A DNA stretch of 64,000 nt from Isoetes taiwanensis (GCA_021234155.1 JAJEKV010000028.1:4674567-4738566); one strand, 5' to 3'. Positions 9,549 through 21,250 are shown, numbered from the stretch's first letter. Numbers and translations are program-made. Notes: a model not told the origin generated them from the letters alone.

Positions 9549-12500
9549 GAAAAGCTTTTAAGAAATACTCAATACTTTTAAGAAAAGCTCGTTTAATGGT
9601 TGATAACACCTACAATGGCATGGTTCCTAGTGGTCTCCCATTGATTGAGAATGGGTCTGATAAGCCTTAGCCTCTGGGAGGTTAAGGCACACTGGCTATA
9701 TCTCGATAACTTTTTGGACAAGTTACAAGGTAACAAATAAGGCAATGGGTTAATATAACATCCTGGCTCATGGGGGCGTGCATCCCTTATGGGGTATGTA
9801 GATACAGGGACTGCAACAATTCTAGAAATATGTTCATGTTCATAAATATAGAGAACAATTACATATTGGTCATCTTAACAGTTTCCATTCAATATAGCAT
9901 GGTGCTCCACAGATTTTAAGTATGGTGTTTGCACAAATATCTTATCTAAGCATGGTGTTTTTCTGAATGTTAATTTTAGCACTAGGACCTTATCGTGGTA
10001 AGTCAATTTTGACTATGGTACGGAGTCTTACGAAAGGGGTATGGTCCCTAGAGAATGAAGGCCTTTAACTCAAGTGGAGTGTCAAAGCAGTAAGATGTTT
10101 CTGCCACAGAAGAAACAAACAGTGGACATTGGATATATATTTATATTTATATAGATATATATATATATACACTATCTTTCACTAGGATCTAATCTAGCTA
10201 AGATTCTACTACTAACTTGGTCCTTGACCGAAGCTAGAGAGGGTCTGTCCTGGAACTACCCAGGCTCTAATCCACGAGAGTACCACATGACTGTTCTAAC
10301 AGATATTTCAATATTTTCGTGTTATCAGTATTTCTTTCAATACAAAGAAAGTAGAAAGTAAAGACTTAGCAAGTGAAAAGGGTACAGTAACTTCCCTTTA
10401 TATTCATAGAAATATTTACATCTTGGTTGATCGTGATCACCATATAAATGTTTCATATTTGTGATGAAATTCCAACCTCTTTCGTGTTAACGACAACCTA
10501 GGTAGCAAATTGGAGACAATTGGAGGAGAGAACCCGTACCTGCAGCCAATCATGCAAACGTTAGCACTAATCCCGGTAACGATGCAAGGGCCAAAAGGTA
10601 CATTGGGTCTCTCAGTTTATCACTGATCACCAATTGTATCCTTTTGCCCTGAGGTGACGTAAACAAGAAAGGGAACTGGAATAGATTTAAAACTTCCCGA
10701 ATTGATGTCAAAATATTATTATTCAATCATATTGTTATCGACGAGAATCAATTTCTTGATCCCAAATCTAACAGGTTGTATTGATAATCACTATGAATAT
10801 AACATAATTAGTATTAAATCATGAAACATCAATAAGTTTCTTCTTTTATTTTTGCCCAAGGCATGTACAAGTAATTGAAGTACATAGACAGCATTAACCT
10901 TTTATGTAGCGCTCCAAGAATGTCTCGAAGCTCCATTAATCAAGTAAGAAAGTACAAGGTCGCTCCAGTTTTTGCAAGACCTTGCCCAGCTTGCTTAATC
11001 TATCACATATAGATACATAAAGAGGGTCATTCCTATAGTGTAAGGATACCACAGATATATAACCAATGATTGTTTCAACATGCACCATGATTGCTTCCAT
11101 GCATCATTTGAGATGCTATTATTCGGATATGAACAAATCATTATCCCACTAAAATCATAAACCAATCTTCTAGTAGAAATGCACTAATGCATGAAGATAG
11201 TAACCACAAATAGCGGTGAATATCTCAAATACTGCGTATGTTATTGTTATCATATCAGAATCATTTATTACTATGCAGAATCTTGTACAATGCTAAAAAT
11301 ATCAAATTTGATCACCACAAAATAAAGGATCAAACCTGATTAGGAGTATCTGTATATATCAGCATCTTATCAAGGAGATCATCATTTGTTTTCCAGTATT
11401 TCCTTGAACTGATATCCACCATCACAAAAGGGCATTACCATTGTAATAGATCAGGCCTAGCCGAATCATATCCTAGCATATAGCTATTATGGCATAAATT
11501 ACCACAGCTATAAGAAGGCCACGAATGTCCAGCCTACAAGCTGCTAGCCCCAAAGCATTTCAGATTTTTTGCTTGCAAGCAAACATGAAATGTATCCATT
11601 TCTTTCGGATAGCCATGACTGCCATCACTAGTTCTATCTGTTCTTGACAGTTCGTTTAAGCATCATAAGAATAAACAGGGGATTTCTTACTCACCTAGTA
11701 TCACATGGACTCCATAGCAAATCGGCCAACAGGGGCAAGCATGGCAACGCCAATCCTGTTTACGGCCATGGCATAGAACACCAACGAAATATTCTGATCA
11801 TTGTTGCAAGTATTTGCCTCTAATATATAATTCTATAGCAGAATAAAATCCTTTCCTGTATTTGTATGAAACGGATCCATTTTTGGATCATAAAGACCAG
11901 ATAGATGATCACGAGAACCAAAACCAAGTCATACCTGTAATCCGGATCATTCTGGCGGCCGCTTTGGTGTCAGATATTTCGGCCTTAATGCCATGTTTTG
12001 AACTAGGGTTTGTAACCCTTAGATCGATTTCCGGAAATGCCCTTAAAAATGCGAAGTTTTAATAATAACCATATACAATGTAAAACAAATAAATAGATAA
12101 TGTTTGCCTTAGAGAACTTTTGCAAAACGCATGTTTTGCCCATATTTGAAGGCCACGTTTCCAACCACAAACCAAAAGTTTTGTAATAAAAGCAAGAGTG
12201 TGCTTTTACTTTTATTTTCTTTAAATTGCACCATATGGCAAGCATGCCATGTCCCACAAATATCATAATCGAGATACATATTCCACCATGTGGTTTCCAT
12301 TTAATCCATGGGCCATCACGTAATTTGGCACATTTGAACTATATAAAAAAACATTTGCAAGGTTTACACCCCCCAAATTTCATTTGCCATGTCATAGGGC
12401 CTAACATAACTATATAAGAACATGTAACTTCCCATTTACATACCATGGGTAGTTTTTATAGATTATTTCATTGGGCACAATGGAACAATGGCCCAAATAT

Positions 12501-12703
12501 CCTACCACGAGCTATGTGTAGCTTAGTGGTGGCAATTCTGGGAGCTATGCAAAGAGCTCCAGATAAAATATAGCTCTAGTGTTATGAGCATATCTTGTGG
12601 GAGTTCAAGACTTCTCAAATCATTTTGAGCTCTGTATGCTGTATCTAGCTCTTGTGTTTCAGCCAGCCACAGCCTATTATATATATTTATATTCAAATAT
12701 TCT
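9549..12703. other. Non-coding interval between the two retroelements
   Basis: A/T-rich sequence with no convincing gene. A TA microsatellite lies at about 10134-10171. The block at about 10530-10615 resembles the conserved intronic blocks at 6556-6640 and 15376-15460 (GAACC..TACCTG.A.CCAA...ACGTTAGCA...GGTAA.GATGCAAGGG), so a decayed relative of the element may lie here. A short minus-strand ATG frame near 11930-12000 (MALRPKYLTPKRPP) is not supported by anything else. Confidence 0.4.
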
Positions 12704-13430
12704 ATGCTATTCTTCAAATATTCAAATATTACTAACAAATATCACTATATCTAAGTCAATTTATGTTCCATTGTCTTTCCTTAGTGGTCTATATCCATGA
12801 GCCTATTATGAACCTGTCCATGGCTTAAACTGGTCCTGTAACTACTCAATGTGTTACAAGCCTTGCTCCCAAGGTGTCACAAAAAATATCTTGCAGTTAT
12901 GGGCCTTTTTGGCTTGTGCTTTTTTGCGGTAAGTGTTAGTGCCATGCCGTGCCACCCTAGGGGTGTTGCATTGACCTTTATTGCTCATATGAGATATCCT
13001 CGCAGTTCTTGTAGCTCTTATGGCCCTAAGGGAAAATGTAGGGGACCAATGTGTAGACCTGGCCTAAGAATATAAGGTTTATGGCACTAGATAATTTAAA
13101 GGTTCACATCTATTGCATTCTTTTTAAGCCCACTTTGGGCCCTTTGGATCTAAAACTAGAGAGAGGGGGAGTACTTTGGACTGTATCAAAAATAACTCAC
13201 AGGAACTTACCTGGATTAAGAATCTAAGGTTCAAGACACTAGATAATTTAAAAGTTCACATCCATTGCATTCTTTTTAAGCCCACTTTGGGCCCTTTGGA
13301 TAAAAAACTAGAGAGAGAGCGCTTCGGGGTTAGTCAAGGGGAGTGTTTAGTGGCTTAGACTTTTAGGTGCATCAGTCTCATACTGCCCTAGCACCTTCAT
13401 ATATATAGATATATATTTATAGATATATAT
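12704..13430 (-). repeat. Direct terminal repeat, left copy (second element)
   Basis: Nearly identical to 17030-17756; one clear mismatch is CCTAGGGG here versus CCTAGAGG at the matching place. Inside is an 85-bp direct duplication (about 13085-13170 and 13234-13321) containing TTTTTAAGCCCACTTTGGGC. The right end is the CTTCATATATATAG tract. Confidence 0.88.
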
Positions 13431-13445
13431 GCAAAAAAAATTTTC

Positions 13446-13715
13446 CTACCACCTACCGGAAGGCAGATGGTGGTCCCGAGGAAAGTATAGGGCATGGAGG
13501 GTCCCTACACTCATAGGGACCACTCCTGCCAACTGTCTTCTAAACTTAGTTTGCATACATGTAAAAGTAATGCATCTAACAGTGGAATACCTGTATGAGT
13601 TCAGCATTTTTGATAGGATAATGACGTCAAACTTGAGCCCAGGAAAAGTCTCCTTCCTTAGCGCCTTGTTAATTGCTTTCCTTTGGGTCAAAACCCCTTT
13701 TTGTAAACAGCTCAA
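13446..13715 (-). pseudogene. RT C-terminal remnant of the second element
   Basis: About 90 codons read in the same frame as the C-terminus of the RT at 1115-3655. Shared words include FPGLKFDV, KMLN.YR and MGTL.ALY. No catalytic motif remains. Its junction with the terminal repeat (GCAAAAAAA.TTTTCCTACC) is the same as in the first element, which shows that the repeat/RT arrangement is ancestral. Confidence 0.68.
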
Positions 13716-13903
13716 TGAGTTGTTTTTTTTGCAAGATTATGCAGTCTTTAAATAGCAAGCCATGAGTCTTGCTTTTCCATATATTTGGCAAAAGGCCTCT
13801 TTTGGTTAGTAGTATTACACCTTCTATTTTTAGTTCTATGCATAAAGCTATATGCGGAAATTCAATCTGCAAAAAGCAAGAAGTGTTACCTTGATTCATG
13901 CTT

Positions 13904-14283
13904 CTAGAAGGTAAGTTTGGTCTGCAATACTCCCACAGTCCTGACTTCTGTGTTCGTATTGCCTTTGTTGACGGAAAAACCCGTGTTGCATGCTAGGTTT
14001 TGCACCTCAGTTGAGCCAAAGGTAGTGGATCTTGTGCTTGCATCGCTGGTCCTTTTCTTTACTGCGGGAGGCATAATAATCTGTATCGCCCTTTGTGAGC
14101 GCCTCCTTCCTTGCTTGGCTGAGCTTCCAAGGTGTTGATAGCCTCTTCAATTTTGCTTTGTTCAGCTTCCAGTGTACTATGCGTGCCTCCCTCCTTACTT
14201 GGCTGAGCTTCTGGAGTGCTGATAGCCTCCTCCACTTTGCTTTGTTCATATTCTGGTGTATCACTGACAGATATGATGGCTTC
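13904..14283 (-). pseudogene. Shortened ORF1 exon 2 of the second element
   Basis: It starts at an AG acceptor (minus strand, 14284-14285) with EAIISVSDTPEYEQSKVEEA and ends in a TAG at 13904-13906 after TKLTF, matching the CKLSF stop of the first element. The middle holds a duplicated EAQPSKEGG motif. The C-terminal part (AIQIIMPP...ACNTGFSVNKGN) aligns with EIQIIMPP...ACNTEYSVNKGK, but a one-base shift separates the two halves. About 440 codons present in the first element are deleted. Confidence 0.62.
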
Positions 14284-15822
14284 CTACAGAATTATTCCCC
14301 AGTAAATCAGTCAAGTATTTGCAAGTCTTTAAATCAAATATCCGTTCAACATATCAAACAAAAGTCTAAACTACCAACTTAGCAAACTAAAGGTCTCCAA
14401 AGCCAACAAAGGTTAAACCAATGTTCTGATTTCTAAGAATATATACCTAGGCCTTGTCCTATTTCTAGAACTTGGCCTCTCAACTTGACTTAGACCAACG
14501 CCTAAATCAGCTGAGATTATCAGTCCCTGGCCTAGACCAGGGCAGCTTTGGAAACCTTTGGTTATATTACTCCTTAGACTCACCTTAGACTCATTCATAG
14601 ATGTATGCCTTAGGCTTTTAAAATTAAAGCTGAAAACTTGCTACATCTAAAGCGCATGCTCTGCAACCAACCTGCGCCACAGCCCTTATGCTTTTAAATT
14701 AAAGAAGGCTTTTAAATTAAAGGCTGCAACTTGCTATGCCCAAAGCGCATGTTCAAAAGCGAATGCACTTTTAGATTAAAGCCTGAAACCTGTTATGCTT
14801 AAAGTGCATGTTCTGCATTAAACCAGTGCCTCAACTCTTTGTGAAGAAGCATTCTTTTAAAAGACCATTAAACAGTTTCTAGCATCCTATTCATGAACAA
14901 TTAAACGAATGTAGTAGATATCCCCTTTATGCTTATGCATGCCTTTCTATTTCAGAGAAAACGGAAAATACATAGTAAGCATGCCTTTCTATTCCAGAGA
15001 AAATGGAGACTATATAGACTATACAGCAAGTACTAGACCAAGGCAAAGTGCATAATTCCATTAAGAGTGCAATGGTAATTTTAACAACAGCTAGATCAAA
15101 GTAGCAGATCAGAAACTTCAAGTTCAACATTCTTCATTTAAAGATTCATCAAAAAGGAACAGCAAGATAAACTTGAGCCCATAATTTTCAGCTCCTGTTC
15201 AACATGTTTTGAGCTAGAACATTTGAGACGAAATTACCTTGGTAGCTTAACAACAAAGCTTAACTAAAAACAAAGGAGATGCTGACATTTCCTCCATCTT
15301 GCAGTTTCCAGTAAGTCTTCCACATTCGATAGTTACTTCATACATCACAATTTAAAGCAAACTGTAGATGAAGAACCGGTTACCTGTAACCAAACAAACC
15401 AACATTAGCAAAACAAATTGGTAATGAGGCAAGGGTTATCAGGTAAGCAGTGGTTCCCCATGGCTTATCGCCCTTCACCAGTATTTCCTTAGAGCACACT
15501 CAAACTGGATTTAAATTCCAAACTTAAGACATAATTTCTTTAGCTCACACCAGAAGATAGGCTTCAGATTTAAGATATTAAAGAAGGAAACGGGCAGTAT
15601 TAAATGCTGAACCTACCACTTTTAGCTTAGCTTGGTGGTACACAGCCTTAGTATTTTCTTTAGAGCAGAACATAGAATTATTTAAGTTCTAGACTTAAGA
15701 TGTTTGCCAAATTCCTAAGTTAAGTTACAGACTTAGAAAAGGCTTCCTCTAACATGGAATGCTAGCACAGCCACCATCTGTCTTAAATGTAACGTCAAAA
15801 TTCTAAATCCTGATATTCAAAC
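14284..15822 (-). other. Intron-equivalent region of the second element, with short repeats
   Basis: Non-coding. Three diverged repeats of 75-80 bases with TTTTAAATTAAAG and AAAGCGCATG words lie at about 14606-14826. A 52-bp tandem pair with GCATGCCTTTCTATT lies at about 14936-15020. The block at 15230-15460 is conserved with 6420-6645 of the first element, including GAACCGGTTACCTGTAACC. Confidence 0.5.
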
Positions 15823-16115
15823 CTGGTTGAGTGGAATGTCTTCCACATATTCTGGATCTTCGTCTTCATCTTGCTCATAGTCTCCAATTTCGGTTGAGTC
15901 TGCAATGTCCACAACATCATGTCCTGACAATATGCCTGCTGTAAGACCCTTTCTTTCTTACCGTCTACTTTACTTTTCTTGCTTAGAAATCCACTAAGTG
16001 GACCCTCAACTCCTTTGCTGGCAGACCCCAACAGATTATATTTGGCTGCAACTTGCTCAACGAGCAGCTTTGCTCTGGTCATGCCGTGATTAAGGGTGCC
16101 TTTTTCTTTCGGCAT
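15823..16115 (-). pseudogene. ORF1 exon 1 remnant of the second element
   Basis: The ATG at 16115 gives MPKEKGTLNHGMTRAKLL, homologous to exon 1 of the first element but lacking the IDKSGLDLVQIC stretch. It keeps VAAKYNLLGSASKGVEGPLS and FLSK. The frame is lost before the acidic end, yet the CTCAACCAG|GT donor survives at 15821-15823. The length is not a multiple of three, consistent with one small indel. Confidence 0.62.
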
Positions 16116-17029
16116 TTTGAGAGCGCTGCTAGCTCTGTGTCTGCTGGAATGAGACCAATCTTCTGTACCTAAGTAGCTAAGTCTATGGCCTGGTGTAAAC
16201 GACCTCCACAAGACCCTGTACTGCCGGGCAGACCAAATTCGGCCATGCATACAGCCATTCCATCCTTCTAACTGGTAGTTTGCTGCTCTAAAATGGTAGA
16301 AAGAAATAGTAGACTTACCAAAAGTGCTGGGTGCGAGATTTGTTGGGCTATCGCCATGCCTGGCCATCATGGCGAAATATTCGCTTCTGTGATCATGGTC
16401 TGGAACTGGCAGATGCGCCATCGGGCATGTTCGTGCAGGCCTTAGGTTAGAAAAAAAGAAATCAGAGAGTAAAAAGCCTAATATATTTTACTTTCGATCC
16501 ACATTTAGATGTCAATTTCTATGCTTTAAACCATGTTACGCCAATGTAGTGGACTTGTGCTCCCATGCTCGATTGCATAATGCCCCATGTCTCATGTGAA
16601 TGCTGGAGTTTATCAAAAATATCTTATAGAAACGAACCCTTGCTATGCTTGTCTTTGCAACCTGTATGCTAGATTGCCAGAGGAGCTAGGAAATGTGTTA
16701 CGAGGCCATGCTGCCAAGGCGCCTTTAAACAATATCTTGTAGAGATGGACCATGCATGCCAATGCGCACGTCAATTTGTAGCTACCTGCCAAATTATTAC
16801 AAGCCATAACCTGCTTCTCAGCATCCCTTGTTGTATTTTTGCTTATTGTGTGTACTTTTGCCATCCGTAATAAATTTGCACATACTATCTTAAGTCTTCT
16901 GGTTGATCCGGACCCTATTCTTTAACCAAAAACTATTTTTTAAAAAAGAAACCACTGATCATGTTACCACTACATCTGGAACCCTCTTACCTTAACAAGG
17001 TTTTCTATAGGTTTAATTTAATAAAGGCC
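16116..17029. other. Leader and spacer of the second element
   Basis: Leader-like sequence to about 16430, then non-coding sequence. A stretch at about 16690-16760 resembles part of the terminal repeat near 12850-12900 (TGTGTTAC.AG.C..TGC.CCAAGG...AATATCTTG.AG), possibly an old partial repeat copy. Confidence 0.35.
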
Positions 17030-17756
17030 ATGCTATTCTTCAAATATTCAAATATTACTAACAAATATCACTATATCTAAGTCAATTTATGTTCCATTGT
17101 CTTTCCTTAGTGGTCTATATCCATGAGCCTATTATGAACCTGTCCATGGCTTAAACTGGTCCTGTAACTACTCAATGTGTTACAAGCCTTGCTCCCAAGG
17201 TGTCACAAAAAATATCTTGCAGTTATGGGCCTTTTTGGCTTGTGCTTTTTTGCGGTAAGTGTTAGTGCCATGCCGTGCCACCCTAGAGGTGTTGCATTGA
17301 CCTTTATTGCTCATATGAGATATCCTCGCAGTTCTTGTAGCTCTTATGGCCCTAAGGGAAAATGTAGGGGACCAATGTGTAGACCTGGCCTAAGAATATA
17401 AGGTTTATGGCACTAGATAATTTAAAGGTTCACATCTATTGCATTCTTTTTAAGCCCACTTTGGGCCCTTTGGATCTAAAACTAGAGAGAGGGGGAGTAC
17501 TTTGGACTGTATCAAAAATAACTCACAGGAACTTACCTGGATTAAGAATCTAAGGTTCAAGACACTAGATAATTTAAAAGTTCACATCCATTGCATTCTT
17601 TTTAAGCCCACTTTGGGCCCTTTGGATAAAAAACTAGAGAGAGAGCGCTTCGGGGTTAGTCAAGGGGAGTGTTTAGTGGCTTAGACTTTTAGGTGCATCA
17701 GTCTCATACTGCCCTAGCACCTTCATATATATAGATATATATTTATAGATATATAT
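17030..17756 (-). repeat. Direct terminal repeat, right copy (second element)
   Basis: Partner of 12704-13430 and the 5' repeat on the minus strand. Identity continues into the TA tract at 17721-17756. The flank just outside begins CGTCGTAACAAACG. Confidence 0.88.
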
Positions 17757-18056
17757 ATATATATCGTCGTAACAAACGAACACGTAGCTACATATACTAT
17801 TGGTGGAAACCTAACCTTTTTAAATCTAACAAAATAAAATTTTAAGATAAACTACATCTTTGCATGTTGGTAAGGTATTAGTTATCATAGCAGGTACGGT
17901 ATTACTAGTTATCGTATTATATACCTCATAGCTCAACGGATGTACCACAAAACATTGAACATTCTCATGGTGGTATATTTCATAACTTTAACGGGTGTAA
18001 CAAGTCAAATAAACCCCTATCCAGTTAAATAAACCCATGTATCAAGTGTACATGCA
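17757..18056. other. Spacer between the second retroelement and the CACTA-like element
   Basis: A/T-rich with no gene seen. Short words recur here (TAGTTATCGTATTA, CATAACTTTAACGG). The segment starts with CGTCGTAACAAACG, a word type shared with the adjacent CACTA-like element. Confidence 0.3.
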
Positions 18057-19248
18057 TTCTATACTATTCACAAAAAAAAAAAAAAAAAAAAAAAAAACCG
18101 TTGTTATAAACGTCGTTCAACAACGTTTTGTGCGTCGTTTTGTGCGTAATCCTGCCGCTTATTTTCGAGCAAGCAAAGCTTATGGAGGAGCATTTTTTGA
18201 GGCAATTTTCGGCGCAGATCTACTTTGGGATCTATTCTAAGTGTAAGACAAGCTTCATAAGGTATGTGCACGGATCAACCAACTCGTTTTTTGAATCTAA
18301 ACTTGTTTTTGGGTAGATTTAGGGCTTTTTGTATTTGTTGTTTGTTCTTCCTTCAACCTTCATTCTTCTTCTTCCATTCTTGCATCCTTCTTCCATACAT
18401 ATTCTTCCATTCCCTTTGTCATCTTCTTCTTCGATTCTTCCTCCTCTTATACTACTTCTTCCTCCTCTTATTCAAATTCTTACTCTTAATCCTCCTCTTG
18501 CGCTTCATCTTCTTCGTATTCTTCCTCCCCATTTTCGGGTTCCTCCTCTTCTTCTTAGCCTTTTCTTCTTCGGAATTCTTCCATTCTTCTTCTAATTTTT
18601 TTTCCCATCTAAGAAGACGTCGTTAAAAGACGAGACCCTTCTTCTTTCCAAAATTTTTCCTTATTAGTTTTTTTATACTATTTCTTTCTAATCATTGAAT
18701 TTTTTGTTTTGCATGTACACTCCTAGCAAAATGTGTTGTTCTTGCAAAACAACTCAAAGGATTTAAGTTTTTCAATACGCTAATAAAATACTAATGCTTT
18801 ATTTAGGTTAATTGTTATCCAAGAAGGGGACGTCATTGAAACCACCCCTCCCCCATTGATTTTCCATATTTTTTTTCCCTTTAAGTTGTTTATTTAAACT
18901 AATATTTTACTAATCATTGAATTTATTGTTTTGCATGTACACTCCTAGCAAATGCGTTGTTTGTGCAAAACAACTTTGCCACCTTGTACCAGGTAAGCAT
19001 TTAATTTTCAATATGCTTAATGTATTGATTACTGTATTTAGCTTAATTTATTGATTAATGTATTTAGCTAAAAAAATTGGGGCTTCATTTATTTTTGTAT
19101 TTTTTTTAATATATTTAAGCGACATCATTTAATGACGTTAAAATCTTATATTTCTTTATTGGTTAAATTCATTTTATAGGCTTTAATATTAAATGTATTA
19201 ACTTCATTCATAATAAATGTATTATTATTATTTTTTTCAATTTATAAC

Positions 19249-19283
<35 letters not shown>

Positions 19284-19753
19284 AATACACGTAAGCAACG
19301 TCGTTAAACGACGTTGCTTACGCGGCGGCTTTATCTGACGCCGTTAAAACGACGATGTGTAATGCGTGGCGCCACGCCGCGAATCCAAGGCGGGGTAACG
19401 CCGCATTGCCGCCCGGCCGCGTGGGGCCGCCATAGGTAATGCGTGACGCCGTTAAACGGCGTCAAACACGCGCCGCGTCGCCGCTGAACCCGCTTCAGAC
19501 GAGGCGCCGCCGCCGGGCCACGCCGGCGTGGCGCACGTGTACGTGGCGCCGTTGAACGACGTTACGCCGCCGCTTTAAGACGACGCCGTTCGCGACGGTA
19601 TAGCGACGCTGGCGTCCGGCGTCGTAAAACGACGCGCAGACGCGTCGTTATAAGCGTCGTTATCGACTTTTTGGCGTCGTTCATCAATGTTCAACGACGC
19701 CCTGCGGGCCGTCGTAATAGACGCCATAACAGGGGCAAAGTTTTTGTAGTGAA
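18057..19753. mobile_element. Non-autonomous CACTA-like (En/Spm-type) element
   Basis: The right end is TTTTTGTAGTG (19743-19753), the complement of the CACTACAAAAA terminus typical of plant CACTA elements. The 450 bases inside it are packed with CGTCGTT/AACGACG palindromes, as expected for subterminal repeats. The left end is less clear: CACAAAAA... with a long A run at 18067-18097, followed by CGTCGTT palindromes. No transposase frame is present. A second A run lies at about 19251-19280, and a 75-bp duplication with TTTTGCATGTACACTCCTAG is at about 18690-18760 and 18910-18985. Either this is one non-autonomous element, or two are nested. Confidence 0.55.
19290..19745. repeat. Subterminal palindrome array of the CACTA-like element
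   Basis: An abrupt GC-rich island in A/T-rich surroundings. AACGTCGTTAAACGACGTT and many shorter CGTCGTT/AACGACG and GACGCCGTT/AACGGCGTC pairs occur on both strands, which suggests strong hairpins. Plant CACTA transposases bind repeated subterminal words, so these are likely binding sites. Confidence 0.55.
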
Positions 19754-20348
19754 GGCCTGTCCGGTAGTAACACGCAATTCCTCCGTGTCCTCGTTTCCCG
19801 GTGCACGATTGAAGGCGGAGTAGCTTAGCGGTAACGGCAAATCGTAGCCCGCAGGACCAAAGATGTTCCCATGTTTCCATGAGGAAGATAAGGTCCATGT
19901 CCATGGCGACGGAATTGAGATGAGATCCCCTTACGCCATGGGAAGCCACGGCAATTCCAGGGATACCACGCCAGGCACGATCCCTATTTAGTGGCGTGCA
20001 TCGCCACTTCAGTCGGTGGTGGTGGTGGTGTGGGGCGGAAGATGTGGATGCTCGCGGCATGTTGGGGCCCCTCGGAGGGGACTCGAGGGGCGAGAGTGCT
20101 GATCCCTGTTTAGGTCGCCTGAATTCCCGCGATCCTTCCCGGACCAGCCCCGGCTGCCCCTCCATGTCTGCGGCCGGTCCCGACTTTGGCCGGCTCACCA
20201 CGGGTCTCTTCTTTGTGCGGGGGTCAAGTCCTTTGTCAACGTCTGAGCCGTCCCCTTCAACTTCCGGCGACGGCGGGATGGCCACCGCCTCGACACAGCT
20301 CTCAAGCGTGAAGATGACCGCCCGGGGCGTCCAGTGGCTGAATTCCAT
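19754..20348 (-). pseudogene. LINE-like ORF2 start (EEP endonuclease fragment)
   Basis: The minus-strand frame reads LNSVAMDMDLIFLMETW and later KRGHGGIACYYRTGLH, resembling the beginning of an apurinic-type EEP endonuclease of L1/RTE-like elements (D.IFL.ETW, then GGIA.YYR). It breaks at the CACTA terminus (19753), so the element is truncated. Catalytic residues further downstream cannot be checked. The N-terminal half of this open frame (about 20060-20348) may be non-coding or belong to the ORF1/ORF2 junction. Confidence 0.35.
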
Positions 20349-21250
20349 GGACTTCGCCTTTACAATGGTCAGCAGTGTGCCGGGAACATCATCCCGGTCA
20401 AGATCCGTGTCCGGAAGTGGGGAAGTGAGATGTTCTCAGACTCCTCCATCAGGCCCTCGCACTACCACATTCGCGACTCTGCGTCTCTGTTCGGAGTTGG
20501 GGGGGGCGCACTGTGTGTTGGTTGAGATTAGGGTGAGGCATCGGTGTGGCCACCGGGTGGTGGCTCACCGGCGTGATCGATGTGTCTGCGGCAGTGTTCC
20601 CGGTGGTTACCGTAGGTTGGTGGGTTCGCGAGGGTTGGTGTGTTCTTTCTTTGTGGTTTTCGATTTCAGTCTTGAGTCTTGAGCTCCTTGCGAGGGCGTT
20701 ATGTGCCACCGGCATGGAGGCCCTTGCCGGGCAACGGCCGCCCAAAGCTCTGCAGCTCCGATCTTGTGCTAAATCCCTTCTCAAGAGCTTCAGTTACGCA
20801 CGGCTGGCTTCCCAAAGCGGCACGGACTCCTTGTCGCCTGATGGTGGCCTCCTCAACCCTCGACAGGAAGGCGGCCTGTGCTCCTCGTCTTGTGGCCTTA
20901 GCCTCCTCAACCTCGGCTTGGATCCGAGCGGGGGTTACGAGTGTCTCCTGCTCTAGCCGGTTCTGTCCTGCGTCCCGGCTTCCGCAAACGCCAACACGGT
21001 GTCTACACGCCCCCTCATATCTCGCAAGCTCCCCGCCGGTATTGCTCGTCTTTTCAAATTGTAGCAAGCGGATGCTTTCATCCGCTTCGTCAGACGCGAT
21101 CCTCCCAATTTCGTGATGCGCCGTTTTTCCGGCACCAATCGCCTGCGCAACATCCAAGATGTTATGTTCTCCACCTCGTGGGAGGCCCGCAGGCGCGGAA
21201 ACCGCTGGCCTCAACCCTCGCCGCGATGCGGCTCCAAGGTTCAACCGGGC
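20349..21250 (-). pseudogene. Possible LINE ORF1-like coding remnant
   Basis: GC-rich sequence with open frames on both strands. The minus-strand frame (20699-21244, about 181 codons, rich in Ala, Glu and Arg with a helical pattern such as LARYEGACRHRVGV) sits upstream of the EEP-like fragment, where a LINE ORF1 would be expected. I see no zinc knuckle or RRM motif, and high GC alone can open frames. Confidence 0.22.

Larger units (their letters stand above)
12704..17756 (-). mobile_element. Internally deleted relative of the Penelope-like element
   Basis: Direct repeats 12704-13430 and 17030-17756 (offset 4326) flank remnants in the same order and strand as in the first element: ORF1 exon 1 (15823-16115), an intron with the conserved block, a shortened ORF1 exon 2 (13904-14283) and the last part of the RT (13446-13715). 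The RT core and most of ORF1 are missing, so this is a non-autonomous derivative. The two repeats differ at only one or two positions that I can see, which implies a recent insertion. Its repeats are not obviously related in sequence to those of the first element apart from the shared TA-rich end beginning CTTCATATATATAGATATAT. Confidence 0.72.

Noticed and set aside
10134-10171. TA-rich tract as a third terminal repeat of the Penelope-like family
   Set aside because: It lacks the CTTCATATATATAG lead-in and has no repeat copy next to it.
18037-18626. Plus-strand frames rich in Leu, Phe and Ser in a CT-rich stretch
   Set aside because: Composition is driven by pyrimidine-rich low-complexity sequence; the Lys run comes from the A tract.
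19811-19860. Possible tRNA-like stretch (GGCGGAGTAGCTTAGCGGTAAC)
   Set aside because: No acceptor stem pairing and no TTCGAnT-type B box at the right distance; it lies within the EEP-like frame.
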